Of a DNA stretch of 64,000 bases, positions 40,957 to 50,224 are shown one piece after another. Below the pieces are notes generated by a model. That model did no database searches. It was given only the letters and a program-made list of their open reading frames with translations, and was not told where the DNA came from. The stretch covers positions 1 through 64,000 of the forward strand of contig JAFPZX010000169.1 in assembly GCA_017417055.1 (NCBI GenBank), written 5' to 3'. Each line of letters starts with the position of its first letter. The stretch's first letter is position 1. Source of the DNA: Anaerolineaceae bacterium. Its GTDB lineage: Bacteria > Chloroflexota > Anaerolineae > Anaerolineales > Anaerolineaceae. Both the position numbers and the translations under genes were made by a program.

Positions 40957-42828
40957 TTATTTTTCCAGATAGCGGTTTGCCTGGACAGTAAAGAGATTGT
41001 AATACGTCCCCTGTTTGGCGATCAGTTCCGCATGTGTACCGAGTTCCCGAACTGTTCCGTTTTCAAGAACGACGATCTGCGTGGCTGTGGTTGCGCTGGA
41101 AAGCCGGTGGGAAACGTAAAATGTCAGCTTCCCTTCCCGCAGACGGTCAAATTGTGAAAAGATTTCCTGCTCGGCAAGTGGATCCAGGGAAGCGGTTGGT
41201 TCATCGAGGATCAAAATGTCGGAATCATTATAAAACGCGCGGGAAACCGCCAGCTTCTGCCACTGTCCGACGGAAAGCTCCGCGCCATCCGGTTCAAAAA
41301 TGCGCATCAGCGGCGTCTGGTAACCCTTTGCCAGCTTTTCGATATACGGCGCGGCGTTCCCCTGAACTGCGGCCTCCCGGACTTTCTCCGCATCAACGGG
41401 CTGATCGATCTGTCCATAGGCGATGTTCATTTCCACAGTATCGGCATAGCGGCCGAAGTCCTGGAAAATCGTACCGTAAATGTCGTAGAGCTGTTCAACG
41501 TCATAGTCCCGGATATCGCGGCCATCCAGCAGGATCTGTCCTTGCGTCGGGTCATAAAGCCGGGTCATCAGTTTCAGCAGCGTGGTTTTCCCTGCCCCGT
41601 TCAGCCCGACGAGCACCACGGATTCACCGGATTTGAAATGCAGATTAATGTCCTTCAGCACGTCATGATCCATTCCCGGATAGCGGAAATATACATGGCG
41701 GTATTCGATCTCGTGAGCACCGCGTTTGACCTGCGCCGGCGGATCGATGAGCGGGACGATGGTCCTTTTTTCGTTCATGAAGGCGATCATGTTGTCGATG
41801 AAAAGCGTCCCTTCATAAATGGAAGCGGTCGTGGTGATTAGTGAGGAAACCCCGGAACCGATGCTGTTCAGCGCACCGGTGTAAAGCGTATAATCGCCTA
41901 CGGTCAGTTCTCCGTTGAAGACCTTATACGCCACCCAGATAAAGATGCCGCAGTTGATCAGGCTCATGAACCCGGTGGCGGCGATGTTCCACTTTCCTTC
42001 GGAATAGATCAATGACTTCATTCCGGCAAAGTATTTATCAAAAACCTGATTGAAGCGTTCCATAAACAGCGGCCCCAGACGGAACAGGCGCACTTCTTTC
42101 ACCTGATCTTTGTCAACCATCAATCCGGAGTAGTAATCCATCTTGCGCCGGTCGGTAGAGCGGTGGCGCATATATGCCGCGTTTTTCCCTTTGTAGATGT
42201 AATTGACGATCGCCGATGGAATGGCGGCGATAATAATTGCCAGCGGCGCCAGCGGACTGACAGCCCAAAGCACAGCGATAAAACTGATCATGGAAATCAG
42301 GGTGCTCATCATTTGGAAGGTCGCCGTGGCGATCTGCAGCGGACGGTGACCTGCTTCCCGGTTCGCGTTTTCCAGTTTTGTATAAAACTCGGGACGGTCA
42401 AAGGAATGAAGATCCAGTTCGTTCGCCTTGCTCATCAGTTTGTTCCTGATTTTGTTCACCACCAGTTCCCCGAAGGTACGCGTCAGCATGTTTTCAATCG
42501 AGACCACCAGACGCATCAGGAACAGGTAGACAAATTGAAAAACCAGCAGATGCAGGATCGTATTGAAGTCGTGATCTTTGACATTGATCAGCGCGTTGAT
42601 CAGGTTCCGGGAGATGTAAGCGCCCAGCAGCGGCATCACGCCGTTGAAAACGGACATGAACAGCATGACGAAAAGCATCCATGGACGCGTTTCCCAGACA
42701 AGTCCGTAGATGTAAAACAGACGGGAGAAAAACCCGCCGGTTACCGTTTTGATATAAGCGGGGATTTCTTTAATATTCTTTGGTCTGGCAGGTTTTTCTG
42801 CTTCCTGCCGAAGCGGCGGCATGTTCAT
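40957..42828 (-). CDS. ABC transporter, fused permease-ATPase (exporter)
   Basis: A half-size exporter of 623 residues. An N-terminal membrane domain (about 50-345) has six hydrophobic segments; the ATPase has Walker A LVGLNGAGKTTLL, signature ELSVGQWQKLAVSRAF (LSVGQ in place of LSGGQ), Walker B DILILDEPTASLDP and the switch VSHRLSS. It probably works as a homodimer, moving a lipid, peptide or drug outward. The open frame extends 27 codons further upstream, but these lie in a family D repeat; the ATG at 42828 has AAAGGA and is preferred. Confidence 0.9.
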   Translation of the reverse strand: MNMPPLRQEAEKPARPKNIKEIPAYIKTVTGGFFSRLFYIYGLVWETRPWMLFVMLFMSVFNGVMPLLGAYISRNLINALINVKDHDFNTILHLLVFQFVYLFLMRLVVSIENMLTRTFGELVVNKIRNKLMSKANELDLHSFDRPEFYTKLENANREAGHRPLQIATATFQMMSTLISMISFIAVLWAVSPLAPLAIIIAAIPSAIVNYIYKGKNAAYMRHRSTDRRKMDYYSGLMVDKDQVKEVRLFRLGPLFMERFNQVFDKYFAGMKSLIYSEGKWNIAATGFMSLINCGIFIWVAYKVFNGELTVGDYTLYTGALNSIGSGVSSLITTTASIYEGTLFIDNMIAFMNEKRTIVPLIDPPAQVKRGAHEIEYRHVYFRYPGMDHDVLKDINLHFKSGESVVLVGLNGAGKTTLLKLMTRLYDPTQGQILLDGRDIRDYDVEQLYDIYGTIFQDFGRYADTVEMNIAYGQIDQPVDAEKVREAAVQGNAAPYIEKLAKGYQTPLMRIFEPDGAELSVGQWQKLAVSRAFYNDSDILILDEPTASLDPLAEQEIFSQFDRLREGKLTFYVSHRLSSATTATQIVVLENGTVRELGTHAELIAKQGTYYNLFTVQANRYLEK

Positions 42829-42849
42829 GAATTTTCCTTTTTCAGTACG

Positions 42850-42914
42850 GAGCACATCGGGGACCGGCATCGAGTGCCGCGCAGCCGGCATGAACGTGCC
42901 TGTCCTCATGTGCG
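42850..42914. repeat. palindromic repeat, family D
   Basis: GAGCACATCGGGGACCGGCA on the left and TGCCTGTCCTCATGTGCGCT on the right, around GTGCCGCGCAGCCGGCAT. It lies directly upstream of the ABC exporter start. Confidence 0.7.
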
Positions 42915-43010
42915 CTGCACAAATTCTGAATTGTTAATTCTGAAATATATTATGATTTTATTGGTATTTTCTGTTTCCACCGCAACATCGTGACTTTATA
43001 TATTACGCAG

Positions 43011-43122
43011 CAGGGGTCAGACCTTTAGGTCTTTCCCCGCCATCTTGCCGGCGGGATGAATTTTTCGTTGTGTTCATACCGGTCCAAGGCGGCGGGGACG
43101 AACCTGAAGGTTCGACCCCTCT
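43011..43122. repeat. long palindrome (family H)
   Basis: AGGGGTCAGACCTTTAGGTC and CCCCGCC on the left match GGCGGGG and GAACCTGAAGGTTCGACCCC on the right; each arm also has its own small hairpin (GACCTTTAGGTC; GAACCTGAAGGTTC). No gene is seen in 42915-43269; TATAAT at 43196-43201 is a possible -10 box for the next gene. Confidence 0.7.
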
Positions 43123-43269
43123 TGTGCAGAAGCAGTCCCCGGCGGCAATTATCAAAAAAGGTCATAAACCGATGGAAAACCGTTTGAATCCTCGTTATAA
43201 TTTGGAAGGATAGTTCAACAAATCAGGTAATAATCCATAAATAAAGAATAACTCAGGAGGAATTTTACA

Positions 43270-43851
43270 ATGAGAAAAGATTTGGGAAGCCAGCCGGCGC
43301 TGTTTCCGATGCCGGTACTGATGGTCGCGGCTTATGACGAAAACGGGACCGTCCAGGTGATGAACGCTGCCTGGGGAATGATCTCCGCGATGGATAAAGT
43401 CGCTCTGTTTATTGATGAAGATCACGCCACGACAAAGGCCATTCGTCAGACAAAGGCATTCACTGTCAGCCTCGCGGACCGGGATCATATGGACGTGGCG
43501 GATTTCTTTGGAATCGCCACCGGGAACAAAATGGCAGATAAATTCGCCCGCAGCGGGTACCATGCCGAAAAGAGTGCCCACGTGAATGCGCCTGTCATCG
43601 CGGAATTCCCTGTCACCATGGAATGTGAACTGGCTGAAATCACCGAAACCGAAAATCTCCATGCTGTTGTTGGTAAAATCGTCAACGTCAGTGCGGATGA
43701 AAAGGTCCTTTCCGACAATGGAAAAGTTGACCCGCAAAAATTGAACGCTCTGGTCTTCGACCAGTTTCAGTCCGGTTATTATGTGGCCACGGAAAAAGTC
43801 GGCCGTGCCTGGAATGCCGGAAAAGACCTGATGAAAGCAGCTCAGTCCTAA
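43270..43851 (+). CDS. flavin reductase-like FMN-binding protein
   Basis: A 193-residue split-barrel protein. ALFPMPVLMVAAYDENGTVQ, NAAWGMIS and TKAIRQTKAFTVSLADRDHM match the flavin reductase-like family, in which the TxxxxxxxxxFxV strand binds FMN. It is likely a cytoplasmic flavoprotein using NAD(P)H or acting as an electron carrier. AGGAGG lies eight bases before the ATG. A family C repeat follows the stop. Its exact substrate is unknown. Confidence 0.85.
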   Translation: MRKDLGSQPALFPMPVLMVAAYDENGTVQVMNAAWGMISAMDKVALFIDEDHATTKAIRQTKAFTVSLADRDHMDVADFFGIATGNKMADKFARSGYHAEKSAHVNAPVIAEFPVTMECELAEITETENLHAVVGKIVNVSADEKVLSDNGKVDPQKLNALVFDQFQSGYYVATEKVGRAWNAGKDLMKAAQS

Positions 43852-43870
43852 GCACGCCTTCATTAAAAAA

Positions 43871-43932
43871 CACACCGGGGTCTGCCTTTTTGCTGCCGCA
43901 CAGCCGGCACAAAAAGGCTGCACCCGGTGTGC
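43871..43932. repeat. palindromic repeat, family C
   Basis: CACACCGGGGTCTGCCTTTTT and AAAAAGGCTGCACCCGGTGTG around GCTGCCGCACAGCCGGCAC. The cleanest copy of the family and a possible terminator for the flavoprotein gene. Confidence 0.8.
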
Positions 43933-44011
43933 GTTTCCAATCATGGTTCTGCGTATAGATAACAATATGCGGAACCGTTTTTATGCCGGGAAAGGAAGAT
44001 ACAGGATAATC

Positions 44012-46510
44012 ATGGAATATGACAATAAATCACCGGAAAAGATTCTGATCCGGGGTGCGCGGGTACATAACCTGAAAAATATTGATGTTGATATCCCCTT
44101 GAACAAAATCGTTGGAATCGCCGGTGTCTCCGGGTCAGGAAAATCCTCCCTGGCGTTGGGAGTCCTGTATGCGGAAGGTTCTCGCCGCTATCTGGAAGCC
44201 CTTTCGACCTATACGCGGCGGCGGATGACCCAGGCTGCCAAAGCTGATGTGGATGAGGTCCTGTATGTCCCGGCGGCATTGGCGCTCCATCAGCGTCCGG
44301 GCAGCGGCGGCATTCGTTCCACCTTCGGAACCGGTACGGAATTGCTGAACAGCCTGCGGCTGATGTATTCCCGTCTTGCCTCTCACCGCTGTCCCAATGG
44401 ACATTATCTGAGCCCTTCGATTGCCGTTGCGGCGGAGCAGGAACTTGTCTGTCCGGAGTGCGGAGCCCATTTTTATGCCCCTTCCGCGGAAGACCTGGCA
44501 TTCAACAGTCAGGGTGGGTGCCAGTGCTGCGGCGGTACGGGAACCGTACGGACCGTGGACCGGAGCACCCTGGTCCCGGATGAATCCCTGACCATCGATG
44601 AAGGCGCTGTGGCTCCATGGAACAGCCTGATGTGGTCCCTGATGACCGATGTGTGCCGGGAAATGGGCGTACGGACAAACGTCCCTTTCAAGGACCTGAC
44701 GGACAAAGAAAAAGAAATCGTCTACGACGGCCCGATGGAAAAAAAGCACATCTTCTATAAGCCGAAAAACGCGGAAAGCATGAGCGCAGCGGAACTGGAT
44801 TTTACCTATTACAGCGCAACTGCGACGGTTTTGAATGCGCTGAACAAGGTGAAAGACGAAAAGGGAATGAAGCGGGTGGAAAAATTTCTCAAAGAAGAAC
44901 TCTGCCCGGAATGCGGCGGCACCAGACTTTCGGAAAAAGCACGTGCCCCGAGACTTCGCGGCATATCACTGGCGCAGGCCTGTCAGATGACGCTAAAGGA
45001 GCTGCTGACCTGGGTAAACGGCGTGCCGGCTTCTCTCCCGGAAGAAATGCGGCCGATGGCACAAAGCATTTGTGAATCTTTCCGCACACCGGCAAAGCGG
45101 CTGATGGACCTGGGGCTCTCATACCTTTCCCTGGACCGCGCTTCCACCACCTTATCAACGGGGGAACGGCAGCGCATGCAGCTTGCCCGTGCTGTCCGGA
45201 ACCGGACAACAGGGGTCTTATATGTATTGGATGAACCTTCCATTGGACTGCATCCTTCCAATATCATCGGGCTGAACGGCGTTATGCACGACCTGGTGAG
45301 GGATGGAAATTCGGTGCTGCTGGTCGATCATGACACGGAAATCCTAAAAGAATCTGACTGGCTGATCGAAATGGGACCGCAGGCAGGCGCGGACGGCGGA
45401 CGAGTGATCGCGGAAGGAACCATCGAGGAAATCGGGCACAACCCGGATTCGAAAATCGGCCCCTTCCTTTCGGGAAATATTGATGTGCTCAGGAATCGTG
45501 CTGAGGCTTCACAGCTGTTCCGGGAAGGGACGATCCATCTGTCAACGTCGCGGATCCATACGGTAAAACCGTTGGAAGTGGATATTCCCAAAGGACGTCT
45601 GACTGTGGTGACAGGTGTTTCAGGTTCCGGAAAAACGACTATGGTTTTGGAGAGCCTGGTTCCTGCAGTGGCAGCTATATCGGAAGGGAAGCATCTGCCG
45701 GAGCATGTTCAGGGGATCAACGCACCGGGCATCGCGCATATCAAACTGATCGATGCCAGCCCCATCGGGATCAATGTTCGTTCGACGGTGGCGACCTATG
45801 CCAATATTCACGATGAACTTCGCAAGATATACGCAAGAACGCAGTCCGCGAAAGAGCGGGGACACAACGCCGGTGATTTCTCCTATAATACCGGGAACCT
45901 GCGCTGTCCGGTTTGTGACGGAACCGGATCCATCAGTCTGGATGTCCAATTCCTGCCGGACGTGGAAATTCCCTGCCCGGAGTGCCGCGGTTCGCGGTAT
46001 GCCAAAGAGGCTTATGCGGTATTGTACAGAAACAAAAGCGGCGAAGAAAAGTCACTGCCCGCGCTGATGGCAATGGACGTGAATCACGCGCAGCTCTATT
46101 GCAAAGAGATGAAAAATGTATCGCCGCGGCTGCAGACACTGCAGAGCCTGGGCCTTGGGTACCTGACGCTCGGGGAAGCGACACCGGGACTTTCCGGCGG
46201 AGAAGCTCAGCGGCTCAAGCTGGCCAGCGAAATGGGCAGAGCTCAGTCGGATTCCATCTTTGTCTTTGATGAACCGACCATCGGCCTGCATCCGCTGGAT
46301 GTGCAGACGCTTTTGGGTGTGTTTCAGACGCTGATCGACAACGGCGCGACTGTTGTCGTTATCGAACATGACCTGGACGTGATCCGCAATGCGGACTACA
46401 TCATCGATATGGGACCCGGCGGCGGAGAGGAAGGCGGCAGAATTGTTGCCTGTGGAACGCCGCAGGAAATCAAAACCTGTCCGGAAAGCATCACGGGAAA
46501 ATTTATTTAG
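44012..46510 (+). CDS. UvrA paralogue (UvrA2/drug-resistance type ABC ATPase)
   Basis: An 832-residue tandem ABC ATPase. It has Walker A GVSGSGKSSLAL and GVSGSGKTTMVL, signatures LSTGERQRMQLARA and LSGGEAQRLKLASE, and Walker B VLDEPSIGLHP and VFDEPTIGLHP. Zinc-type pairs CPECG ... CQCCGGTG, CPECGGTRL and CPVCDGTGS ... CPECRGSRY are retained. It is about 100 residues shorter than canonical UvrA (about 940), in line with UvrA2-like paralogues that lack the UvrB-binding region and are often linked with resistance to DNA-binding compounds. The ATG at 44012 (AGGA site) is preferred over one 23 codons upstream. The stop lies in a family A repeat. Confidence 0.88.
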   Translation: MEYDNKSPEKILIRGARVHNLKNIDVDIPLNKIVGIAGVSGSGKSSLALGVLYAEGSRRYLEALSTYTRRRMTQAAKADVDEVLYVPAALALHQRPGSGGIRSTFGTGTELLNSLRLMYSRLASHRCPNGHYLSPSIAVAAEQELVCPECGAHFYAPSAEDLAFNSQGGCQCCGGTGTVRTVDRSTLVPDESLTIDEGAVAPWNSLMWSLMTDVCREMGVRTNVPFKDLTDKEKEIVYDGPMEKKHIFYKPKNAESMSAAELDFTYYSATATVLNALNKVKDEKGMKRVEKFLKEELCPECGGTRLSEKARAPRLRGISLAQACQMTLKELLTWVNGVPASLPEEMRPMAQSICESFRTPAKRLMDLGLSYLSLDRASTTLSTGERQRMQLARAVRNRTTGVLYVLDEPSIGLHPSNIIGLNGVMHDLVRDGNSVLLVDHDTEILKESDWLIEMGPQAGADGGRVIAEGTIEEIGHNPDSKIGPFLSGNIDVLRNRAEASQLFREGTIHLSTSRIHTVKPLEVDIPKGRLTVVTGVSGSGKTTMVLESLVPAVAAISEGKHLPEHVQGINAPGIAHIKLIDASPIGINVRSTVATYANIHDELRKIYARTQSAKERGHNAGDFSYNTGNLRCPVCDGTGSISLDVQFLPDVEIPCPECRGSRYAKEAYAVLYRNKSGEEKSLPALMAMDVNHAQLYCKEMKNVSPRLQTLQSLGLGYLTLGEATPGLSGGEAQRLKLASEMGRAQSDSIFVFDEPTIGLHPLDVQTLLGVFQTLIDNGATVVVIEHDLDVIRNADYIIDMGPGGGEEGGRIVACGTPQEIKTCPESITGKFI

Positions 46511-46592
46511 GAATCCACTGACTAATCGGGCACGGGGACGGTTTTGCGCGAAACGCAGAACTGTCCTCCCGCCTTCAGCCATTTATTCACTG
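46507..46592. repeat. degenerate family A repeat between convergent genes
   Basis: TTAGGAATCCACTGACTAAT at the left, core GGGGACGGTTTTGCGCG ... CGCAGAACTGTCC, right end worn down. It contains the TAG stop of the UvrA paralogue on the left, and the TAA stop of the membrane protein at 46583-46585 is in the right end. Confidence 0.7.
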
Positions 46593-48511
46593 TAAAACAA
46601 AATATCACTGATGCCGGCGTTTTTCACGCCGGTTTTCAATTTCAGCCATGACAAGCGGGAAGGCTCGATAAAAATACCGTTCATTCCTTTATGATCATAC
46701 GGCAGACCTTCCCATTCGATTCCATCTTCAGAGGTGAACAGCTCCAGGTCCGGAAAATCCACTCCATTTTCCGACGGAAAGAATTCAAACCCCTGCAGGA
46801 GAATCGTATTATCCAATTCAAGGACGAGCTCCGCACCGTCGTCAAAATGCCAAACCGTGCTGAAATCATTATCAGCCGCGAGCTGCCGGGTTGGGTCTTC
46901 GTCTGGGATCATCACGTTTTTGACCACGTCAGTGCTCTTCAATTCGCCTTCGTGCGTTCGCTGGAATATTTCCGCAAGTTTGGCGCCGTCCCGTTCAATC
47001 GTGTACACAGACTCATAAAAATCAAATTCTCTGTATTTGCGGGGCAGTCCGGCATAATTCATGATCAAATATTCATACGGGGAGTGCTGCTGGGTAAAAT
47101 CATAAGAATGGAAGCGCTCTCTTTCAGCTTTCGGCATGCCGATTTTTACATTGAAAATAAATGCGTAGATATCCACAACGTTTATGTCGTGTTCAGCGGT
47201 ATGCTCAGCCATGTAATTCATACATTCTGTTGTAGAAAGCAGCCAATAGTCCTTGTCAAAATCATCTTCACGATTCTGAAACAACGGGTTCAGGTAAATA
47301 TACTCGTAAGGATGGAGCGATTTTATGCGGTATCCGGTATATATCGCCGAAACCGCCGCAAGCATCAGTACGGCAGCCCGAACCATGATCCGCGGAGACG
47401 AGAGGAGACGGTCCAGCCCGATGGCAGCGAAATAGAAAAAAGGAACGTAGAGCACAAACAAATGACGCCATCCATTGTAAAGAATCGGACGGATGATCAT
47501 CACCACAGCAACTCCGGCCAGGAGAAAGACCAGCATGAACTTGTCCATGATACCGTGTCGTTTGAAGTTTCGAATCACTTCCGCAATGCCGGCCAGTGCA
47601 AAAAGCTGGGGGACGAGGGGTGTTGAGATGAACATCCAAACGGGCAGGTACCAGAACGGCAGTTCCTTTTCTTTATACAGTTCACCGAAAAAGAGCATGA
47701 GCGCATTTCCATCTGTCTCTTTTGTGCGCTGTTTCGCCAGGACGAACATCTGAAAGGCTTTACCGAATTCTTCTGTGAGATTTGTCCAGAATGCGGGGGT
47801 GAAGAGAAACCAGAAAATCAGTGTAAAGATGATGATCAAAAACTGTTTTTTCCCCCGCTTTTCAAAAAACCAGGAAAGGATCGGGAGAAAAATCAAAAAT
47901 ATGCCGTAGTAACGGGTGTTGATTGTCAGGGCAAAGAAGAACCCGCAAAGCAGTGCTGTGAGGGTCCGCGGGTTTTGCTGAAAATGTGTGAAAAGTACCA
48001 GAGAGATCCAGTATAACGAGATCTCCATCACGTCTCTGTCATTATAAAATGCGTCTCCAAAGAGCCTTGGCGTCAGGATGTAAAGAATCAGAAGACTTAG
48101 TACCGCTTCTTTTCGTTTGACCCTTTTGTTCATCAAAATCGCGAGAGCAGCAGTTCCGGCGAAGAACATCAGAAAGTTCCATACGTGCCGCATGCGGATG
48201 ATGTCCGCTTCATCAATAGAAAATCCGCTTGCCGCCTCAATGAGAACAGTCGGGAAGGTAGCTGCCTGTCCATAGAAACGGTTGTTATACTCTTTCAATT
48301 TCGGGAGGTCTTTAAAAACCGGTTCGGCCCCAAATAAACCCGCTATGGCATCCCAGGTGATGTGTCCGGCTTTGATCTGGTTCCTTTCATCCGATGTGGC
48401 ACCGTAATCACTGCATATTTTTAATCCGCAGAGTAAATAGACAGCCAGGAAAAGCGGAATCAGAAATTTGCTGATCTGCTCAATGGTGACAGTTCTTTTC
48501 CTTTTTGTCAT
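46583..48511 (-). CDS. membrane glycosyltransferase-like protein with discoidin-type tail
   Basis: A 642-residue protein with about 11 membrane helices. The first loop has DYGATSDERNQIKAG, the acidic site of PMT/ArnT-type (GT-C fold) glycosyltransferases, which use polyprenyl-phosphate sugars. Residues 120-420 hold the other helices. The extracellular C-terminus (about 545-642) reads DPTRQLAADNDFSTVWHFDD and LQGFEFFPSENGVDFPDLEL, like an F5/8 type C (discoidin) fold. It may glycosylate surface polymers or proteins. The ATG at 48511 lacks a strong ribosome site. Confidence 0.75.
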   Translation of the reverse strand: MTKRKRTVTIEQISKFLIPLFLAVYLLCGLKICSDYGATSDERNQIKAGHITWDAIAGLFGAEPVFKDLPKLKEYNNRFYGQAATFPTVLIEAASGFSIDEADIIRMRHVWNFLMFFAGTAALAILMNKRVKRKEAVLSLLILYILTPRLFGDAFYNDRDVMEISLYWISLVLFTHFQQNPRTLTALLCGFFFALTINTRYYGIFLIFLPILSWFFEKRGKKQFLIIIFTLIFWFLFTPAFWTNLTEEFGKAFQMFVLAKQRTKETDGNALMLFFGELYKEKELPFWYLPVWMFISTPLVPQLFALAGIAEVIRNFKRHGIMDKFMLVFLLAGVAVVMIIRPILYNGWRHLFVLYVPFFYFAAIGLDRLLSSPRIMVRAAVLMLAAVSAIYTGYRIKSLHPYEYIYLNPLFQNREDDFDKDYWLLSTTECMNYMAEHTAEHDINVVDIYAFIFNVKIGMPKAERERFHSYDFTQQHSPYEYLIMNYAGLPRKYREFDFYESVYTIERDGAKLAEIFQRTHEGELKSTDVVKNVMIPDEDPTRQLAADNDFSTVWHFDDGAELVLELDNTILLQGFEFFPSENGVDFPDLELFTSEDGIEWEGLPYDHKGMNGIFIEPSRLSWLKLKTGVKNAGISDILFYSE

Positions 48512-48566
48512 AGCAGTTGTCCCCGTTGATTAACGATTTGTGAATATGCAATGCAGTTATTCAAGA

Positions 48567-48590
48567 GGGACAGGCACAAGTGCCTGTCCC
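48567..48590. repeat. perfect palindrome, family E
   Basis: GGGACAGGCACA AGTGCCTGTCCC in practice gives GGGACAGGCAC/GTGCCTGTCCC arms with a two-base centre. Lies just upstream of the membrane glycosyltransferase gene. Confidence 0.7.
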
Positions 48591-48634
48591 ATGGCAATTA
48601 CTGTTCCGGTGTTGTGAATCAGTTTCAGTTCTTT

Positions 48635-48731
48635 CCTGGAAAAATGCTGATTATTTCCGGTGAAAGCGGGAGGACAGCTCTGCGCTTCGCGCAAAACCGT
48701 CCCCGGCTCCCTGTGATTCAGCCTTTCTTTA
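48635..48731. repeat. palindromic repeat, family A copy
   Basis: AAAAATGCTGATTATTTCCGG on the left and GTGATTCAGCCTTTCTTTA on the right, core GGACAGCTCTGCGC ... GCGCAAAACCGTCC. The TAA stop of pyruvate kinase (48729-48731) is in its right end. Confidence 0.75.
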
Positions 48732-50147
48732 GTTTTTGACCGTTTCAATACGGATCACATTCGTGTTGCCGGACTGTCCGCTGGTGTCGCCGCCGGTCAT
48801 CACTACTGTATCGCCCTTTTGCAGTTTCAGCGCTTCCGTAGCCAGCCGCAGGGAGAAGAAATTCAGCACTTCCATGTTCGGGAAGTGTTCCGTCTGGATC
48901 GGTTCCACACCCCAGGAAAGGGCCAGTTTGTACCAGGTGCGTTTGCTGGTGGCAAGACCCAAAATCGCGATCGGCGGGCGGAAACGGGAGACCATGCGCA
49001 CCGTCAAACCGGAATGGGAGCTGACCACGATTCCCTTGGCGTTCAGGTCAATGGCCATGGTGCAGGCTGCGTGGCTGATGGCATCCACACTGGAACGGAT
49101 CTCAAACGTGTGCTTCTGGAAGTCGCCTTTGTAATCAATGTGGCTTTCCGTTTTCTCAGCGATTTCACTCATCACGCGGACCGCTTCCACCGGATATTTC
49201 CCGGCAGCGGATTCACCGGAGAGCATAATGGCGCTGGTTCCGTCATAAACCGCGTTCGCCACATCACTGATTTCCGCACGGGTCGGACGGGGATTGGTGA
49301 TCATGCTTTCCAGCATTTCCGTAGCGGTGATAACACGCTTGCCGAGCAGGCGGCATTTTGTGATCAAATGCTTTTGAATCGCGGGCAGTTCCGTGAACGG
49401 CACTTCCACACCCAAATCACCGCGGGCAACCATCACACCTTCGCAAACCGAGCAAATCTCGTCGATGTTGTCAACCCCGGACTGGTTTTCGATCTTGGCG
49501 ATCACGTCGATATCATCGCCTCCGTTGGCGTTCAGGAATCCTCTCAGGTCAACCAGATCCTGTTTGCGGGAAACAAAGGAAGCGGCGACAAAATCAACGC
49601 CGTTTTTGATACCGAAAAGCAGGTCGGATTTGTCCTGTTCGCTCAGGTATTGCTGGCGCATCACCTTCCCCGGGAAACTCATGGATTTGCGGTCGCTCAG
49701 CACGCCGCCGGTGAGGACGTTACAGTGGATCTCATCGCCTTCAATGTCTTTTACTTCAACGATCACCAGGCCGTTGTTGACCAGGATGCGGTCGCCGACG
49801 GAAAGATCATCGGTCAGTCCCTTGTAACTGACGGAAACGATTTCTTTATCTCCCACAATGTCACGGGTGGTGAAGGTGAATTTATCCCCGTCCCGCAGTG
49901 TAATTTTCCCGTCTTTGAAGGTCTTGATACGGTATTCAGGCCCTTTTGTGTCCAACATGATGGCAATCGGCAGGTTGAGCTTTTCCCGAACCTGTTTGAT
50001 CATGTCAATTTTCTTCTGGTGTTCCTCATGGGTACCATGAGAAAAGTTCAAACGGGCTACGTTGAGCCCTGCCAGGCACATTGCTTTGAAGATAGCGGGA
50101 TCCTCACTGGAAGGCCCGATGGTACATATAATTTTTGTTTTCCTCAT
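48729..50147 (-). CDS. pyk: pyruvate kinase
   Basis: A 472-residue glycolytic enzyme that moves phosphate from phosphoenolpyruvate to ADP. It opens KTKIICTIGPSSEDP, with LDTKGPEYRIK, GVMVARGDLGVEVP, ATEMLESMITNPRPTRAE and MLSGESAAGKYPVEAV as the substrate and metal sites, and ends with the regulatory C domain (GDTVVMTGG). No extra PEP-utiliser domain is attached, unlike some Bacillus enzymes. AAGGAG precedes the ATG. Its promoter overlaps the end of the upstream membrane protein gene, and a family A repeat ends it. Confidence 0.97.
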   Translation of the reverse strand: MRKTKIICTIGPSSEDPAIFKAMCLAGLNVARLNFSHGTHEEHQKKIDMIKQVREKLNLPIAIMLDTKGPEYRIKTFKDGKITLRDGDKFTFTTRDIVGDKEIVSVSYKGLTDDLSVGDRILVNNGLVIVEVKDIEGDEIHCNVLTGGVLSDRKSMSFPGKVMRQQYLSEQDKSDLLFGIKNGVDFVAASFVSRKQDLVDLRGFLNANGGDDIDVIAKIENQSGVDNIDEICSVCEGVMVARGDLGVEVPFTELPAIQKHLITKCRLLGKRVITATEMLESMITNPRPTRAEISDVANAVYDGTSAIMLSGESAAGKYPVEAVRVMSEIAEKTESHIDYKGDFQKHTFEIRSSVDAISHAACTMAIDLNAKGIVVSSHSGLTVRMVSRFRPPIAILGLATSKRTWYKLALSWGVEPIQTEHFPNMEVLNFFSLRLATEALKLQKGDTVVMTGGDTSGQSGNTNVIRIETVKN

Positions 50148-50194
50148 GCTGACACTCCTTCATAACCTGAGATCTGGTTTATAGCTGTTCTTTT

Positions 50195-50224
50195 ATTATA
50201 CTATGCTGTATGCGAAATCGGCAA
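50195..50224 (-). promoter_or_regulatory. pyruvate kinase promoter
   Basis: On the minus strand TTGCCG (50219-50224) and TATAAT (50195-50200) are 18 bases apart, about 48 bases upstream of the pyk ATG. The -35 box lies in the last codons of the gene at 50201-51898. Confidence 0.6.

Noticed and set aside
48819-50165. Open frame of 448 codons on the plus strand opposite pyruvate kinase
   Set aside because: Pyruvate kinase on the minus strand has all family motifs; the opposite frame has no recognisable domain and is a by-product of codon bias.
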